A DNA stretch of 64,000 bases. Origin: Dorea_A sp016295505. Its GTDB lineage: Bacteria; Bacillota; Clostridia; Lachnospirales; Lachnospiraceae. A program made the position numbers and the translations under genes. Below, in pieces: positions 18,197 through 28,300 of this stretch. A model generated the notes under the pieces. The model was not told the origin of the DNA and ran no database searches. It worked only from the letters and a program-made list of their open reading frames with translations. Location of the stretch: assembly GCF_039832105.1 (NCBI RefSeq), contig NZ_JBDOHS010000003.1, positions 186,001 to 250,000 on the forward strand. The letters are read 5' to 3'. Positions within the stretch are counted from its first letter, which is position 1; each line of letters starts with the position of its first letter.

Positions 18197-20229
18197 GAAT
18201 CTTCTCCTTTCGTTTCTTCGTACAGATCTTCTCTTTCAATCACGAGACCTGCGATAAACTTATATGGCGGACGAATCATATCGCCTGCCGTATTCAGTGG
18301 AATCTCGGACTTTCCTCCATCCGGCTCATAATAATAGAGTCTGTTATCCTTTGGCAGCTTATCCTCATCAAAGAAACGGGTCACATTTTTTTCAAAATCC
18401 GCAATTCGCTTTACGCCGAATGCAGCAGCAAATTCCTCATCCCGCTCGATCGACATTTTAAGTGCCTGTTTATGTGTTCTCAATCTTAAGGTTCTCTCGG
18501 AAACCGCATCATTTTTCTTTGTCAGACCTGCATAGATCGACTGTGCCTTCATGTAAGTACACAGTGTCGAAAAATATCCTTCAAATTTCTTGGCAGATCC
18601 GTTCACACTGTTAATCAGCTCTCTCATAAGATCATTAAAACGTTCCATACTCGCAATGATCTTTCCCCGAAGCAGAAACAGTGCCGCAATTCCGCCGGTC
18701 GATGCAAGGACAGTTGCTCCCAGAGTAAGTCCCAGAGACGCAAAAAACTGCTGTTTTCCAAGCTTTAACGAATTAAAAATATAAGGAAAATATCCAATCA
18801 TGTAGATCAGCAGGATGATAACGCCTGTGCTGATCACAACATTTCTTCGCATACGCACTGCAATGTCTTTTTTCACCTGACTGTCGACCTTCTTCATCTC
18901 CTTTCGGATCCTCTGCTCATCGATCACACTGCGTGTATCGCTGGTCAACAGTTCCAGTTCCAGAATATCCAGTTCATCCTGCAACTCTTCAATCTGAAAT
19001 CTGTCCAGTTCATATTCATCTTCAAAGAAACTGTCAGCGCGGCCTTTTACATGCGAAGATGCCCTGTCAATCGCACGTCTTGGCATCTTCAGGAAACGAT
19101 CCACACTTCCCTGCTTTTCCCGAACCTGTGTATTCCAGTATTCCAGCTCATCGTTCGGATAATCCCTGCTCAGACCGACATGCCCCGTGTCAATATACAG
19201 GTCTTTTCCCGAGCTTTCCGAAAATATCACCGGAATATGCTGTTTTTCTACGATTTCAGCGCCTTCCTCAAAGGTATTTTCCGGCTTCATTCGAAGCCTC
19301 TGCTGAACAAATGTCAGAGCTGCCTCCATCTTATTCAGATGATTGTTCAACAGATCCGACAACTCTTCCTTTGACACATCTACCCCCAGCCGGTACAGCT
19401 TATAAGCCTGCAGTGTACTGGCCGGAATCTTATTCACAGATACCGAAAGAACCGCCAGCCAGAATTCTGTCAGCTCTTTCACATACCTGCTGTTCTCCGG
19501 ATTCGTAATACTGTAACACAGAAAACGACAGATTCCAGGGTAATTATTCCTGCGGCAAAAATCAGAACTTTCGATCTCGAACGGTGATTTCCACGATTCA
19601 TATATATAATTTTCATCATCCGGATGTCTGCGCATGGAGATCAGATATACTTCCTGCGGACGTACATCCGTAAAAGAATACTTCTCTTCCAGTGCTTTTC
19701 TGGTCTGTTCAATCTCTTCTGATACTTTTTCCTTCAAATAGATTGGTCTGAGCCCGTCCTTATACGTTTCTGACAGCGAATAGAACTCTTCTTTCGATAA
19801 TTCCGATGCTCTCACTCTGCAGGTCTTCCCGGTAATCTCATCTGTATACTCATAGCCCTCTTCAAAGTTTCTGACCGGGGCTGCAGGATAACCGCAGATC
19901 ATATGCGACAGTCGGATAACAGGAACCGTACTGTCCCGCGGAATGGGATCTTCCGATACCTCTCCCGGAAAATCAAACGGATTCTTCTCATCCGGCACCG
20001 GCCCGGTCCTTTTCCCGTATACCGGCTCGGCACTGATAATGACAGCTCTCCACTCTGTTCTTCCCTTAATCAGCTTATACAAGTCGGGAACAGATGTAGA
20101 AAGATCTGTTCCTGACTCATTCCAATCACAAAAACTTATGGTATCATTGTTGACGAACGGTTGAAAAAGAAATCGAAACTCCCTCAGCAGATCCGATGAG
20201 TGCTTACTCAGTATAATTACTGTATGCAT
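18193..20229 (-). CDS. Uncharacterised membrane protein with coiled coil
   Basis: I do not recognise this 678-residue protein. The first 370 residues are probably globular. A charged, likely coiled-coil region follows at about 390-455 (for example QIEELQDELDILELELL), then two hydrophobic segments at about 460-515 (ISTGVIILLIYMIGYFPYIF; LGATVLASTGGIAALFLL), then about 150 residues of mixed charge. I choose the ATG at 20229 (AAAGGCGG 8 bases upstream) over the GTG at 20238 that overlaps the ribosome site. It lies between the tubulin-like GTPase and the DA1-like membrane protein and overlaps the latter by four bases, so it probably works as part of their complex. Confidence 0.75.
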   Translation of the reverse strand: MHTVIILSKHSSDLLREFRFLFQPFVNNDTISFCDWNESGTDLSTSVPDLYKLIKGRTEWRAVIISAEPVYGKRTGPVPDEKNPFDFPGEVSEDPIPRDSTVPVIRLSHMICGYPAAPVRNFEEGYEYTDEITGKTCRVRASELSKEEFYSLSETYKDGLRPIYLKEKVSEEIEQTRKALEEKYSFTDVRPQEVYLISMRRHPDDENYIYESWKSPFEIESSDFCRRNNYPGICRFLCYSITNPENSRYVKELTEFWLAVLSVSVNKIPASTLQAYKLYRLGVDVSKEELSDLLNNHLNKMEAALTFVQQRLRMKPENTFEEGAEIVEKQHIPVIFSESSGKDLYIDTGHVGLSRDYPNDELEYWNTQVREKQGSVDRFLKMPRRAIDRASSHVKGRADSFFEDEYELDRFQIEELQDELDILELELLTSDTRSVIDEQRIRKEMKKVDSQVKKDIAVRMRRNVVISTGVIILLIYMIGYFPYIFNSLKLGKQQFFASLGLTLGATVLASTGGIAALFLLRGKIIASMERFNDLMRELINSVNGSAKKFEGYFSTLCTYMKAQSIYAGLTKKNDAVSERTLRLRTHKQALKMSIERDEEFAAAFGVKRIADFEKNVTRFFDEDKLPKDNRLYYYEPDGGKSEIPLNTAGDMIRPPYKFIAGLVIEREDLYEETKGEDS

Positions 20230-20257
20230 TACTTTCACCGCCTTTATTATCAGCTAA

Positions 20258-23200
20258 TTACTCTCTTCTTTCTCTGGCAGCCTCAATCAGCACCTGCATC
20301 TTTTCACAAAGGTCATCCTGTCCTTTATTCTCAAGTTCATTTGCTGCGATCTGCATCAGGTCATCTACATAATCGCTGAAATTATCTCTCCAGTTTGCAA
20401 AATACCAGTCTACATTTTTATCAAACAACTGGATCTGTTCATATACGAAGTTGCCGTATACCCAGTCAAGATCATCTCCCAGAACGATCGTCTTCATATA
20501 ATCGTAAATCATCTGAAGCGTCTCTTTCATGATGTCCTTGCCGACCTTCTTATCAAATTCTGCAGCCGGAGTAGATACCTTAAGCAGAAGCGCAAGATCA
20601 AAGACGGACAGGTGATCCTTCTTAAATTCATCACTCTTTAATTTGCCAAGATTCTTCATGAGAAGACTGGTCTCCAGTGTGATCTTTCCTGCACTGTTTT
20701 TCTCTGCCGCAAACTTCTTATCCATATAGCTGATGATCGTTCTGACCACAACCGGATTGATGATCAGTGCGTCCAGAACCTCATAATAATGGTCACAAGG
20801 TGTACCGTTGGACACTACAAATTCTTCTGTCTCGATGCCATTCAGCTGTAATCTGTACAGATACTTGCCCTCTGCAATCTTTCTGTAGCTGATCAGATTG
20901 AAGATCAGACCCAGAATAAATGCACGGTAAATCCTTCTCTCCTGACGTTCCTGATTCTCATCGTCCAGATCCGGCAGACAGGTAACAATATGCCAGTTAC
21001 GGTCAATGTGCGGAGTGATGACCGGTGTCTTATCGGACTTCGGCTTAATCTGGTTCACCAGTTCATAATATGCTTTGTAATACTCGCCTTCGCATCTTCC
21101 ATCTGCTTCACTTCCCGGTGAGAACTTGGATAATCCATTCGCACGGAGTCCGTAGATAGCCTGATAGAACATGATCATATTCAGCGGAATATCCTCATCC
21201 GGATTACCACCGTAATTACCCAGTTCCTGAGCAATCAGCATAGATCTCGGTGAATCATCCTTCGGATCCAGCTGTTTGCTGTATGTACATGCGGCAATTG
21301 GTTCTCTCTGTTCTCCAAGCGGACGCTCGATGAACGGGTTCGACAGATTTCTGGTCTCTGCGATCACACGGCGTACATACTGCTCGATCCGTCCGTAATC
21401 ATACTCATTTGCCTCATATTTTGCTTCTCTCTCCAGTGCAGAAAGAACGTCCATATTCACCGTACTTCCATAGATCTCCATCAGAGAATCTTCAAAATAG
21501 CCGATGATACCGTCTTCAAACAACTCTTCAAAATAGCCGCCGTTCTCCGGTTTTTCCTTCATCATGGAATAACTGCGCACTTTTGCATAGATGCTTTCTG
21601 CCAGTTCTTTGTCAATCGTAATGGTATTGCCGGTATATGGCATCTCCTTTAACAGTCGTGCAAAGCAATTCGGAGAAGCGCAGACATATCGGGTGGTCTT
21701 GCCGGCTGTATTGCCGTATTTCTTCAGGAGAGAACTGATTCTTCGATCCAGTTTTCCGATTCTGTCTTCAAAAGAAGCATAGAATGTCTGGAATGCATCA
21801 CAGAGACTGGTGATATAGTCAATACCCTCACGGAATACCTCTGCAAGAACGCTGCTGGTTCTGTACTTGTCCACTTCACTTAAGTAGAAGCGGAACTGAT
21901 CCTTCATCTCCTGCTGCGTCTTCTTGTCAAGTTTTCTCTCTGTCAGCTGATCCACAGTCTCTACTTCATCACTCTTCGGATCATCAAAAATGTTATAAAA
22001 ATCTTCAAAGAATTTTTCTTTCTTCTTATTCTCTTTGTCTACGAGCACCTTTTCCTGCTTCATAAGTTCCAGCGCCTGATACAGGAAATATCTGACTGCA
22101 TTCGGGTGAACAAATGCACCGTGCTGATCTCTTAAGTATGTCTCCATCTGGTGTGGCAGTCTGTCTTTGGTCGCAGAATCATTCTTTGCCTTGAAGATCG
22201 TATAGGCAATCGTTCTTCCTGAATCCTCGCTGCGCTTCATCACCATATCTTTGTATTTTTCTACTTCTCCAAACGCTGTCTGCAGATCTTCTGCCGTCTC
22301 CTTCTTTCCCACCTCAATATCATTGATCAGACCGATTGCCTGTCTCTTCTGGGAATCCAGATCCATCTGTCCGGTCGTCGTACTTGCTTTTACAAATTTC
22401 TTAAGCTGATCTACGTACTCAGACCACTTGTCACCAACCTTTTTATAGCCACCGTCATCATAGATGGTACACGCTTCCTCAATGGCCTTGGCAAATGGAT
22501 CCTTCTGCTTTGCCAGCTGATTGATCGACTCAATGTAATCTACAGATGCATCAATATCACGCACATGGAATCCCTGTGCACGCATCTCTGAATTGGCCAG
22601 ACATTTTTCCCTGTACATATCATCAAATACCAGCCACTGCTTGGATACACATTCCTTTGCCCAGTTCAGCGCAATATACTCCTTCACGTCATCCGTCGGA
22701 TAGATCAGCATCGCAGATCCTGCACCGGCATAACGGTTGCGGCCTCTCTGTGCACACAGTTCACGGATCGTATTATCCTCAGAAGAGTTGCTTCTCTTAT
22801 TCATTGGGCCAATGGACTGTGAATAGATACAGTTGGCCGCATGATCCAGATACTGGTTAAAGCTGTTCAGCTTCTTGCCTTCTGTATTCTGCGCATCAAA
22901 CAGGAAGCAGAAATCATATGGTCTGACATCGTATTCTTCTACTTCGGCAGAGCCTACCCGTGGAAATTCCACGCGCACACTGTTTTCATATTTTTCCGGC
23001 AGTGTCTTATCACCCTTCATCAAGAATGCATCCAGCTCACGAAGCGCTGCATAAGCATTACATCTCAGATTGTTTCTCTCGGTCTGCCCGCGGATTACTT
23101 CATAGAATACTTCCGGAAGAATAAAGAAACCTCTGGTAATATTCGCACTTGCCTGGAACTTCGTTGCCAGATAATTCTTCAGGTACAGAGCGACCGGAAG

Positions 23201-23665
23201 AATCAGACCGGATCCGGTTCCTCCTGCAAGTGAACTTACGATAACAACACGGAGTGCCTGTTCACCGGAGTCTCCTTCCAGTTTGTAAAGTTCTTCAATT
23301 GCCTTGTGGAGCGGTTCCATATTACCGGCACGAATCGCAGTATCCAGGGCAAGTCTGGAGATGGCTCTTACCTGTCCTGCTCCTTCTGTAAGAGACTTAC
23401 TGTTCAGAATTCCGTTTACCGGAAACCATGTATCTCTTGCATGTGTATCAATATTCAGATACTCTCCTACCGTCAGCTTGGTAGAAGTCTGTATCGTCTT
23501 AATATACGGATTTTCTTCACGAATCTCCCGAAGTTCATTGATATCCGTGTCAAATACAGCGAACCCGATCCGCTTTCTCTGTTCTTCCGTAACCATCTTC
23601 GATACACGGCATACAATTTTTGATCCGGTTCCTCCCAGTCCCACTAATAATGTTGGTGCAATCAT
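20258..23665 (-). CDS. Tubulin-like (Tubulin_2 family) GTPase
   Basis: A 1135-residue protein. The N-terminus has the nucleotide-binding LLVGLGGTGSKIV (residues 6-18) and, near 144-155, SSLAGGTGSGLI, the tubulin/FtsZ-type G-box (GGTGSG). These define the large bacterial tubulin-like proteins found in gene clusters with vWA proteins. The rest, about 850 residues, is mostly helical and charged, with no membrane segment seen. Tubulin-like proteins bind GTP and may polymerise; here polymerisation is inference. It has a GAGGAGG site and sits between the vWA protein gene and the coiled-coil membrane protein gene, with gaps of about 30 bases. Confidence 0.88.
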   Translation of the reverse strand: MIAPTLLVGLGGTGSKIVCRVSKMVTEEQRKRIGFAVFDTDINELREIREENPYIKTIQTSTKLTVGEYLNIDTHARDTWFPVNGILNSKSLTEGAGQVRAISRLALDTAIRAGNMEPLHKAIEELYKLEGDSGEQALRVVIVSSLAGGTGSGLILPVALYLKNYLATKFQASANITRGFFILPEVFYEVIRGQTERNNLRCNAYAALRELDAFLMKGDKTLPEKYENSVRVEFPRVGSAEVEEYDVRPYDFCFLFDAQNTEGKKLNSFNQYLDHAANCIYSQSIGPMNKRSNSSEDNTIRELCAQRGRNRYAGAGSAMLIYPTDDVKEYIALNWAKECVSKQWLVFDDMYREKCLANSEMRAQGFHVRDIDASVDYIESINQLAKQKDPFAKAIEEACTIYDDGGYKKVGDKWSEYVDQLKKFVKASTTTGQMDLDSQKRQAIGLINDIEVGKKETAEDLQTAFGEVEKYKDMVMKRSEDSGRTIAYTIFKAKNDSATKDRLPHQMETYLRDQHGAFVHPNAVRYFLYQALELMKQEKVLVDKENKKKEKFFEDFYNIFDDPKSDEVETVDQLTERKLDKKTQQEMKDQFRFYLSEVDKYRTSSVLAEVFREGIDYITSLCDAFQTFYASFEDRIGKLDRRISSLLKKYGNTAGKTTRYVCASPNCFARLLKEMPYTGNTITIDKELAESIYAKVRSYSMMKEKPENGGYFEELFEDGIIGYFEDSLMEIYGSTVNMDVLSALEREAKYEANEYDYGRIEQYVRRVIAETRNLSNPFIERPLGEQREPIAACTYSKQLDPKDDSPRSMLIAQELGNYGGNPDEDIPLNMIMFYQAIYGLRANGLSKFSPGSEADGRCEGEYYKAYYELVNQIKPKSDKTPVITPHIDRNWHIVTCLPDLDDENQERQERRIYRAFILGLIFNLISYRKIAEGKYLYRLQLNGIETEEFVVSNGTPCDHYYEVLDALIINPVVVRTIISYMDKKFAAEKNSAGKITLETSLLMKNLGKLKSDEFKKDHLSVFDLALLLKVSTPAAEFDKKVGKDIMKETLQMIYDYMKTIVLGDDLDWVYGNFVYEQIQLFDKNVDWYFANWRDNFSDYVDDLMQIAANELENKGQDDLCEKMQVLIEAARERRE

Positions 23666-23693
23666 GTCATTTCCTCCTCACTAAGTATATCTT

Positions 23694-25889
23694 TTATTTT
23701 TTCTTCTTTTTCCCTTTACTCTTTTTGATCGATCCATCTGCCGTTCTCTGTACATTTGGAATACAGGTATATGTAAATTCCGGAGTCGATACCACAATGA
23801 TCGTACTTGCCGAGATCCGATAGTGGCCCTTGTAATTCTCCTGGATCGTCATTCCGTTGAATGTAGTATCTTCTTTTCCTGCAAATGCCGTCGTATTGAG
23901 GATCCACATTCCGCCACCTCCGGCTGCCTTTAACCGTGCCGTCTTCTTCACCGGAGCCGGTGAAAATGTAAGTCTTCCGACCTCTGCTTTGTACGGAAGA
24001 ATCACCGACAACATATTCTTCTCAAAATTTCCCTTTACCATCGTATCACGGATGCCGATCTTCTCCGCCGTACACTCTATAGTCGGACGACGTTTCATCT
24101 TTCTCGGGAACCGTTTTTTAAACGGCGGTACATATCCCAGCAGCAAGATCAGAATCAACAGACAGATCGTAATCTGCTTCCAGTACTTCTTCAGATAATC
24201 AATCGGACCTCTGTCATCCTTGATCTCCATGGAAACCGTCTGTGATTTTCCATAGTTGTCACCGTCAATCTCAGTCGATACGCTGACGGTAATATCCGCC
24301 TTTCCGGTTCCTGTATCAAACATGTCTCCGTTTTTATACTTTGGAGTTGCCAGCCAGGTTGACACCTCACTGCCCTGACTGATCTCCCACTCAATCGGGA
24401 ATTCATTGCCTTCACTGTCTTTGCTGCTGATATCGACCTCTGCCTGCTTCCACTGTTCCTCCGTCAGCGGCTCTCCGTTTTTCATCGCCTTGATCTGTAT
24501 CTCTTCCGGATCGTCTGCAATCGCCTTGAGTGCCACAGAGGACGGCGCCTTCACTTCCATATCCAGCGTACATACCGTATAAGACTTTTCCATATGATCC
24601 GTATAATCATTCAGATAGACCACATCTGCTCCAAGCTCCAGGGTATCTCCATCCACCTCGATCTCAACCGACTGTGTGGACCCTTTTCCTCCTCCGAGCC
24701 CGTATTCTTCTCCGTTTACAACAAGCTTATACTGCGGTTCTCCCAGAAGCTTCGAATCCTTAATGAACTTTCCGGACAGCTGATTCACAAATCCAACCTG
24801 CACTTTATACTGTCCGCCCTCAATGGTATCCCCATCTACACTCTTATCTCCGCGGATAAGCTCCATGCCGAATTTTACATTCGGCTCATAGTAGATCTGA
24901 ATGGAATCCGCTCCTTCCACATCCAGCGTATAACTTCCTTCCATAATGGAAGAAGGATCTGAGAAAACAGCAACTGCACCTTTTAATGAAGTATCTTTTG
25001 TTGGCGTCTGTGTAACATAAGAAGTAAGTCCTGCTCCATCTGTACTGCTGCACGACACTTCATAGCAGCTCTCCATATTGACTTCACTGCCCTCTTTATT
25101 CTGAAGCCCCTTGATATTCACCTGACTGCCCTGCGCGAACACGATCAGTTTACTGAGCGGAATATCAAGCTCAATACTCTGTCCCTCTTTATATCCCTGA
25201 TATTCATTTCGCTTAAAGATACGATTGCTCACCACTGCAAGTTCATTGATTACCGCAGAACTGTCTCCTGCCTTCTGCGCGTAAAAGCCCAGATCTTCAT
25301 TGCCGTCCGGCACGTTCTTGATCTCACTTCCCATTGCCAGATACTGTACATACATATTTTCCCGCAGCTGTGCCTTCTGCTCCAGATCCGCCTGCAGGCC
25401 TGCAGCAGGTACATCACTGTCAAAGTCTCCGTCTGTCAGTACAACGAGCCAGCCTTCTTTCACCACTCCTCCGTCCATCAGAGCCGCAAGCTCATTGGCC
25501 GCTGTATTTACCTGTGTATAAGGAGTTCCCTTAGGACTAGGCGTATACATATTGTGAATCTGAGCAATATCCGAAATGGATTGAATTGTAATAGAAGACG
25601 TCCTGTCTGTCCCGTTATTTCCACCTGTAGTCACTTCGTGCATCGGAAAGATTTTCATCACATCTCCACTGTCAAAATTCATCATCGCCGAAAATACTTC
25701 CATTGCATAGGTAGCCTGCGACCACGCCATATTCCCCGGTCCATACATACTTCCGGAGTTATCAAATACTACATAGATCGCTCTGGTCTTGCCCTGCTTT
25801 GTATTCTCCGCCTGTGAGGTAAATCCGATACCGGCAAGCATAACAACAGCCATGACAATACTAAGAACTTTTGAAAATATTCGTTTCAT
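23694..25889 (-). CDS. Secreted, C-terminally anchored von Willebrand factor A domain protein
   Basis: A 731-residue protein with an N-terminal signal peptide (VLSIVMAVVMLAGIGFTSQA, cleaved near residue 27), a vWA domain from about 36 with the metal-site DNSGS (43-47) and VLTDGDFD later, then Ig-like beta-rich regions, one membrane helix at about 570-590 (ITICLLILILLLGYV), and a basic cytoplasmic tail of about 140 residues ending in a Lys run. Such proteins bind other proteins through a divalent metal. I start at 25889, where a GGTGGAGC site precedes the ATG; a longer reading from 25967 has no ribosome site. It follows the channel gene by about 117 bases and precedes the tubulin-like GTPase. 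Confidence 0.87.
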   Translation of the reverse strand: MKRIFSKVLSIVMAVVMLAGIGFTSQAENTKQGKTRAIYVVFDNSGSMYGPGNMAWSQATYAMEVFSAMMNFDSGDVMKIFPMHEVTTGGNNGTDRTSSITIQSISDIAQIHNMYTPSPKGTPYTQVNTAANELAALMDGGVVKEGWLVVLTDGDFDSDVPAAGLQADLEQKAQLRENMYVQYLAMGSEIKNVPDGNEDLGFYAQKAGDSSAVINELAVVSNRIFKRNEYQGYKEGQSIELDIPLSKLIVFAQGSQVNIKGLQNKEGSEVNMESCYEVSCSSTDGAGLTSYVTQTPTKDTSLKGAVAVFSDPSSIMEGSYTLDVEGADSIQIYYEPNVKFGMELIRGDKSVDGDTIEGGQYKVQVGFVNQLSGKFIKDSKLLGEPQYKLVVNGEEYGLGGGKGSTQSVEIEVDGDTLELGADVVYLNDYTDHMEKSYTVCTLDMEVKAPSSVALKAIADDPEEIQIKAMKNGEPLTEEQWKQAEVDISSKDSEGNEFPIEWEISQGSEVSTWLATPKYKNGDMFDTGTGKADITVSVSTEIDGDNYGKSQTVSMEIKDDRGPIDYLKKYWKQITICLLILILLLGYVPPFKKRFPRKMKRRPTIECTAEKIGIRDTMVKGNFEKNMLSVILPYKAEVGRLTFSPAPVKKTARLKAAGGGGMWILNTTAFAGKEDTTFNGMTIQENYKGHYRISASTIIVVSTPEFTYTCIPNVQRTADGSIKKSKGKKKKK

Positions 25890-26006
25890 CTTTTGCTCCA
25901 CCCTCATAAAAAATTCCAAAATAATTGTATAATACTCACACGATTGTATAAAATGTATAAAACACATAAAATAATTATAAACTATTTCTAAATATTCTAC
26001 AACTAC

Positions 26007-28130
26007 TTAATGATTACTAAACAGAATAATTTTATCAGTATCCTTCAGTTCCACCCAGATCTCCTCCTGGTCACCGGAGAATATCACCAGTTCTCCTCCC
26101 TGGCGTACATAACCGAAGATGATAGACTTGTTATCATCCCCGGATGCCTGGTAGGTTGCCCGGATCAGCTGCGCCGCAGTGCATGGCTTCGGTGTTTCCA
26201 GAAAGAAATCCTTCACCTTCTTTACATACAGTTCTTTACTTTCATATATGGTACCGCCCTCTTCATCATAGGTCAGGATATCACTGTAAAAATTAAAGAT
26301 TGCCTCTTTTTCTCCGATCTGTGTCACCATCTTGCTGATATACCGGTTACTGATAACGATATTGTTAATACTGTAGCTTCGCACAATATCATAATTCTTT
26401 GGATTCAGTATCTCAACTATGACATCGATACTTTCTCTGTCGAAATCCGGATTCTTCTCAACCCGTTCTGCGATGATATCCTGCACATAGATCAGGTAGG
26501 TCAGTGCTTTTGCATCCTGCTCTTCCACTGCCACCAGATCATCCGACAGGATCAGAATACTGGTATCTCCGACACTGTTGTCCACGAATTCATTGACCGC
26601 ATCACAGATCGCCTGTTTATCATATACATCTGCCGTAATCCTGTGATTAACATACGGATACTTCTGATATCCTCCATTTCTTTCCATACTCTTTTCGTCA
26701 TCGATTACCATGATATTCAGGATCTCAGGTCCTCCGTTTGCATGGATCCATTCCGGATCTTTATAGTTCCATTCTGCACGGAATGCGTTGAATCCTTCCA
26801 TGACAGCCTCGCTCTTACTGTTATGTCCGAGAATAATAATATTTCGCTTCTCCAGCCAGTAATCCGGATTGACCTTCACCCGATACTCTCCTGTATCACA
26901 GACAGATACATCATCCAGATCTTTTTCCTTTTCTGCAATGTAGTAGAACTCCGTTCCTTCTTTTCCATCCATACAGGTCAACGGAATCGCATGCATATGT
27001 TCTTTCATATACTCGTTAATGTAAGCGATATCCTCTATCTGGCTGTCACATTTTCTGCTGAAAAAAGCAGCGCCCTTATTCGAAAACAGCTCTCCGTACA
27101 CCAGATTCAATTCCGGCATGATCGCAAACTGAGACAAGATCTGGCCCAGAATTCTATTCACGGCAATCGGCACGATATTACATTTTTCCAGTTGTTCTTT
27201 ATGATGGATGACTCTGCCCGCAAGCTCCAGAGTCCATTCATCCTCCACTTCTACCACAACTTTCTGATTGTCTGCCGAATCTGCGCTCCCCGTCATCTCC
27301 GCCACCTGAATCAGCGTCTTTACCGTATGCGAATTGCCCTTACGGTATCGGTCCATGTCTTTCTGCACATCGTACTTACACAATTTATTCTGAAACGTCT
27401 TTCCCAGAATAATCACCGCCCGCGCTCTGCTGATGGAGATATCATTGAGCTTCTTCACCGAAAATGTATCCCCTTCCCGCACAATCACCGTAATCCTGTT
27501 TCGAAGCATATGTTTCCGATAATAGCTTCTGCCTCTGATCCAGCCCATCTTCTCACAGGCCCTGCGCAGATCACTCCGTTCCTTTTCCAGAGTCGCCATG
27601 ATGCGCTCTTCAATCTCTTTTTCAATGACTTCTCTTCCATCCTCCACCAGCACGACCACTTTTTCCGGATGTCCGCTGTAGAGAAGATCATTGATAATCT
27701 CCGATGCTCTGGAATTCCAGTTCAGGATCACAATATGATTGGAAACATACAGCTTATTCTCACCTTTATTGGCACTGTTGATGAAGTCAGAAATATAATT
27801 GGTAATATAACCGATGACTGCACCGGTAAAGGTGATCATTCCGATAACCGCGACTACAATACACGCAATGATGATGGAGACATTGGCTTTTCCCACATCT
27901 TCAACGACAAGTCCGATACATCCCGCGTCCAGAATCATCGATATCGTATAATAGACAGATGCCCCAAACCCTCTGTTTTCCAGTGTCTCCGGTGCAAGAT
28001 TCGATATCACCACCGCAGCGATCATAAAAAAGCAGATATTGAGCAGGAAAATAGCTGCCAGAATCACAGTTGCCGGCCTCTTGGCAATCTGTACACTCAG
28101 CCACTCACGAATACGGTTCTTCTTCTTCAT
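26007..28130 (-). CDS. CASTOR/POLLUX-like ion channel with RCK domains
   Basis: A 707-residue protein. Membrane helices at about 21-43 and 84-110 flank a pore region YYTISMILDAGCIG (61-74), which lines up with the DAG-containing filter of CASTOR/POLLUX channels. Cytoplasmic RCK-like Rossmann folds follow: NHIVILNWNSRASEIINDLL (131-150) and, after about 430, NIIILGHNSKSEAVMEGF. Plant homologues are nuclear-envelope cation channels gated by Ca2+; bacterial ones are largely unstudied. It is the first gene of a six-gene operon (channel, vWA, tubulin-like, coiled-coil, DA1-like, transglutaminase). The start has GGAGAAA upstream. Inference: the membrane effector or sensor of the locus, sharing architecture with the RyR-domain protein at 2516-4798. 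Confidence 0.87.
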   Translation of the reverse strand: MKKKNRIREWLSVQIAKRPATVILAAIFLLNICFFMIAAVVISNLAPETLENRGFGASVYYTISMILDAGCIGLVVEDVGKANVSIIIACIVVAVIGMITFTGAVIGYITNYISDFINSANKGENKLYVSNHIVILNWNSRASEIINDLLYSGHPEKVVVLVEDGREVIEKEIEERIMATLEKERSDLRRACEKMGWIRGRSYYRKHMLRNRITVIVREGDTFSVKKLNDISISRARAVIILGKTFQNKLCKYDVQKDMDRYRKGNSHTVKTLIQVAEMTGSADSADNQKVVVEVEDEWTLELAGRVIHHKEQLEKCNIVPIAVNRILGQILSQFAIMPELNLVYGELFSNKGAAFFSRKCDSQIEDIAYINEYMKEHMHAIPLTCMDGKEGTEFYYIAEKEKDLDDVSVCDTGEYRVKVNPDYWLEKRNIIILGHNSKSEAVMEGFNAFRAEWNYKDPEWIHANGGPEILNIMVIDDEKSMERNGGYQKYPYVNHRITADVYDKQAICDAVNEFVDNSVGDTSILILSDDLVAVEEQDAKALTYLIYVQDIIAERVEKNPDFDRESIDVIVEILNPKNYDIVRSYSINNIVISNRYISKMVTQIGEKEAIFNFYSDILTYDEEGGTIYESKELYVKKVKDFFLETPKPCTAAQLIRATYQASGDDNKSIIFGYVRQGGELVIFSGDQEEIWVELKDTDKIILFSNH

Positions 28131-28166
28131 AATATTTTCTCCATTTCATGCAACTATAGTGTCGCT

Positions 28167-28172
28167 ATTATA
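28167..28172 (-). promoter_or_regulatory. Putative extended -10 promoter of the channel operon
   Basis: On the minus strand TGTTATAAT, a perfect -10 hexamer with the TGn extension, lies about 37 bases upstream of the channel start codon. No clear -35 box at the standard distance. It would drive the six-gene operon 28130-12751. Confidence 0.55.
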
Positions 28173-28300
28173 ACACATTTATCTAAACAAAAAGGTGCAA
28201 TTGTAAGTAATTACTGCCAACTCGCATAAATTACAAGAATCGCAAATCTTCTCTTAGCCAGAATATCATAAATACAATATTGATGCAGCGTTCCGTGGCA

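Noticed and set aside
26010..28229. A long open frame (over 700 codons) antisense to the channel gene
   Set aside because: It mirrors the codon pattern of the real gene, has no ribosome site and encodes no recognisable domain; the minus-strand reading has clear channel and RCK motifs.
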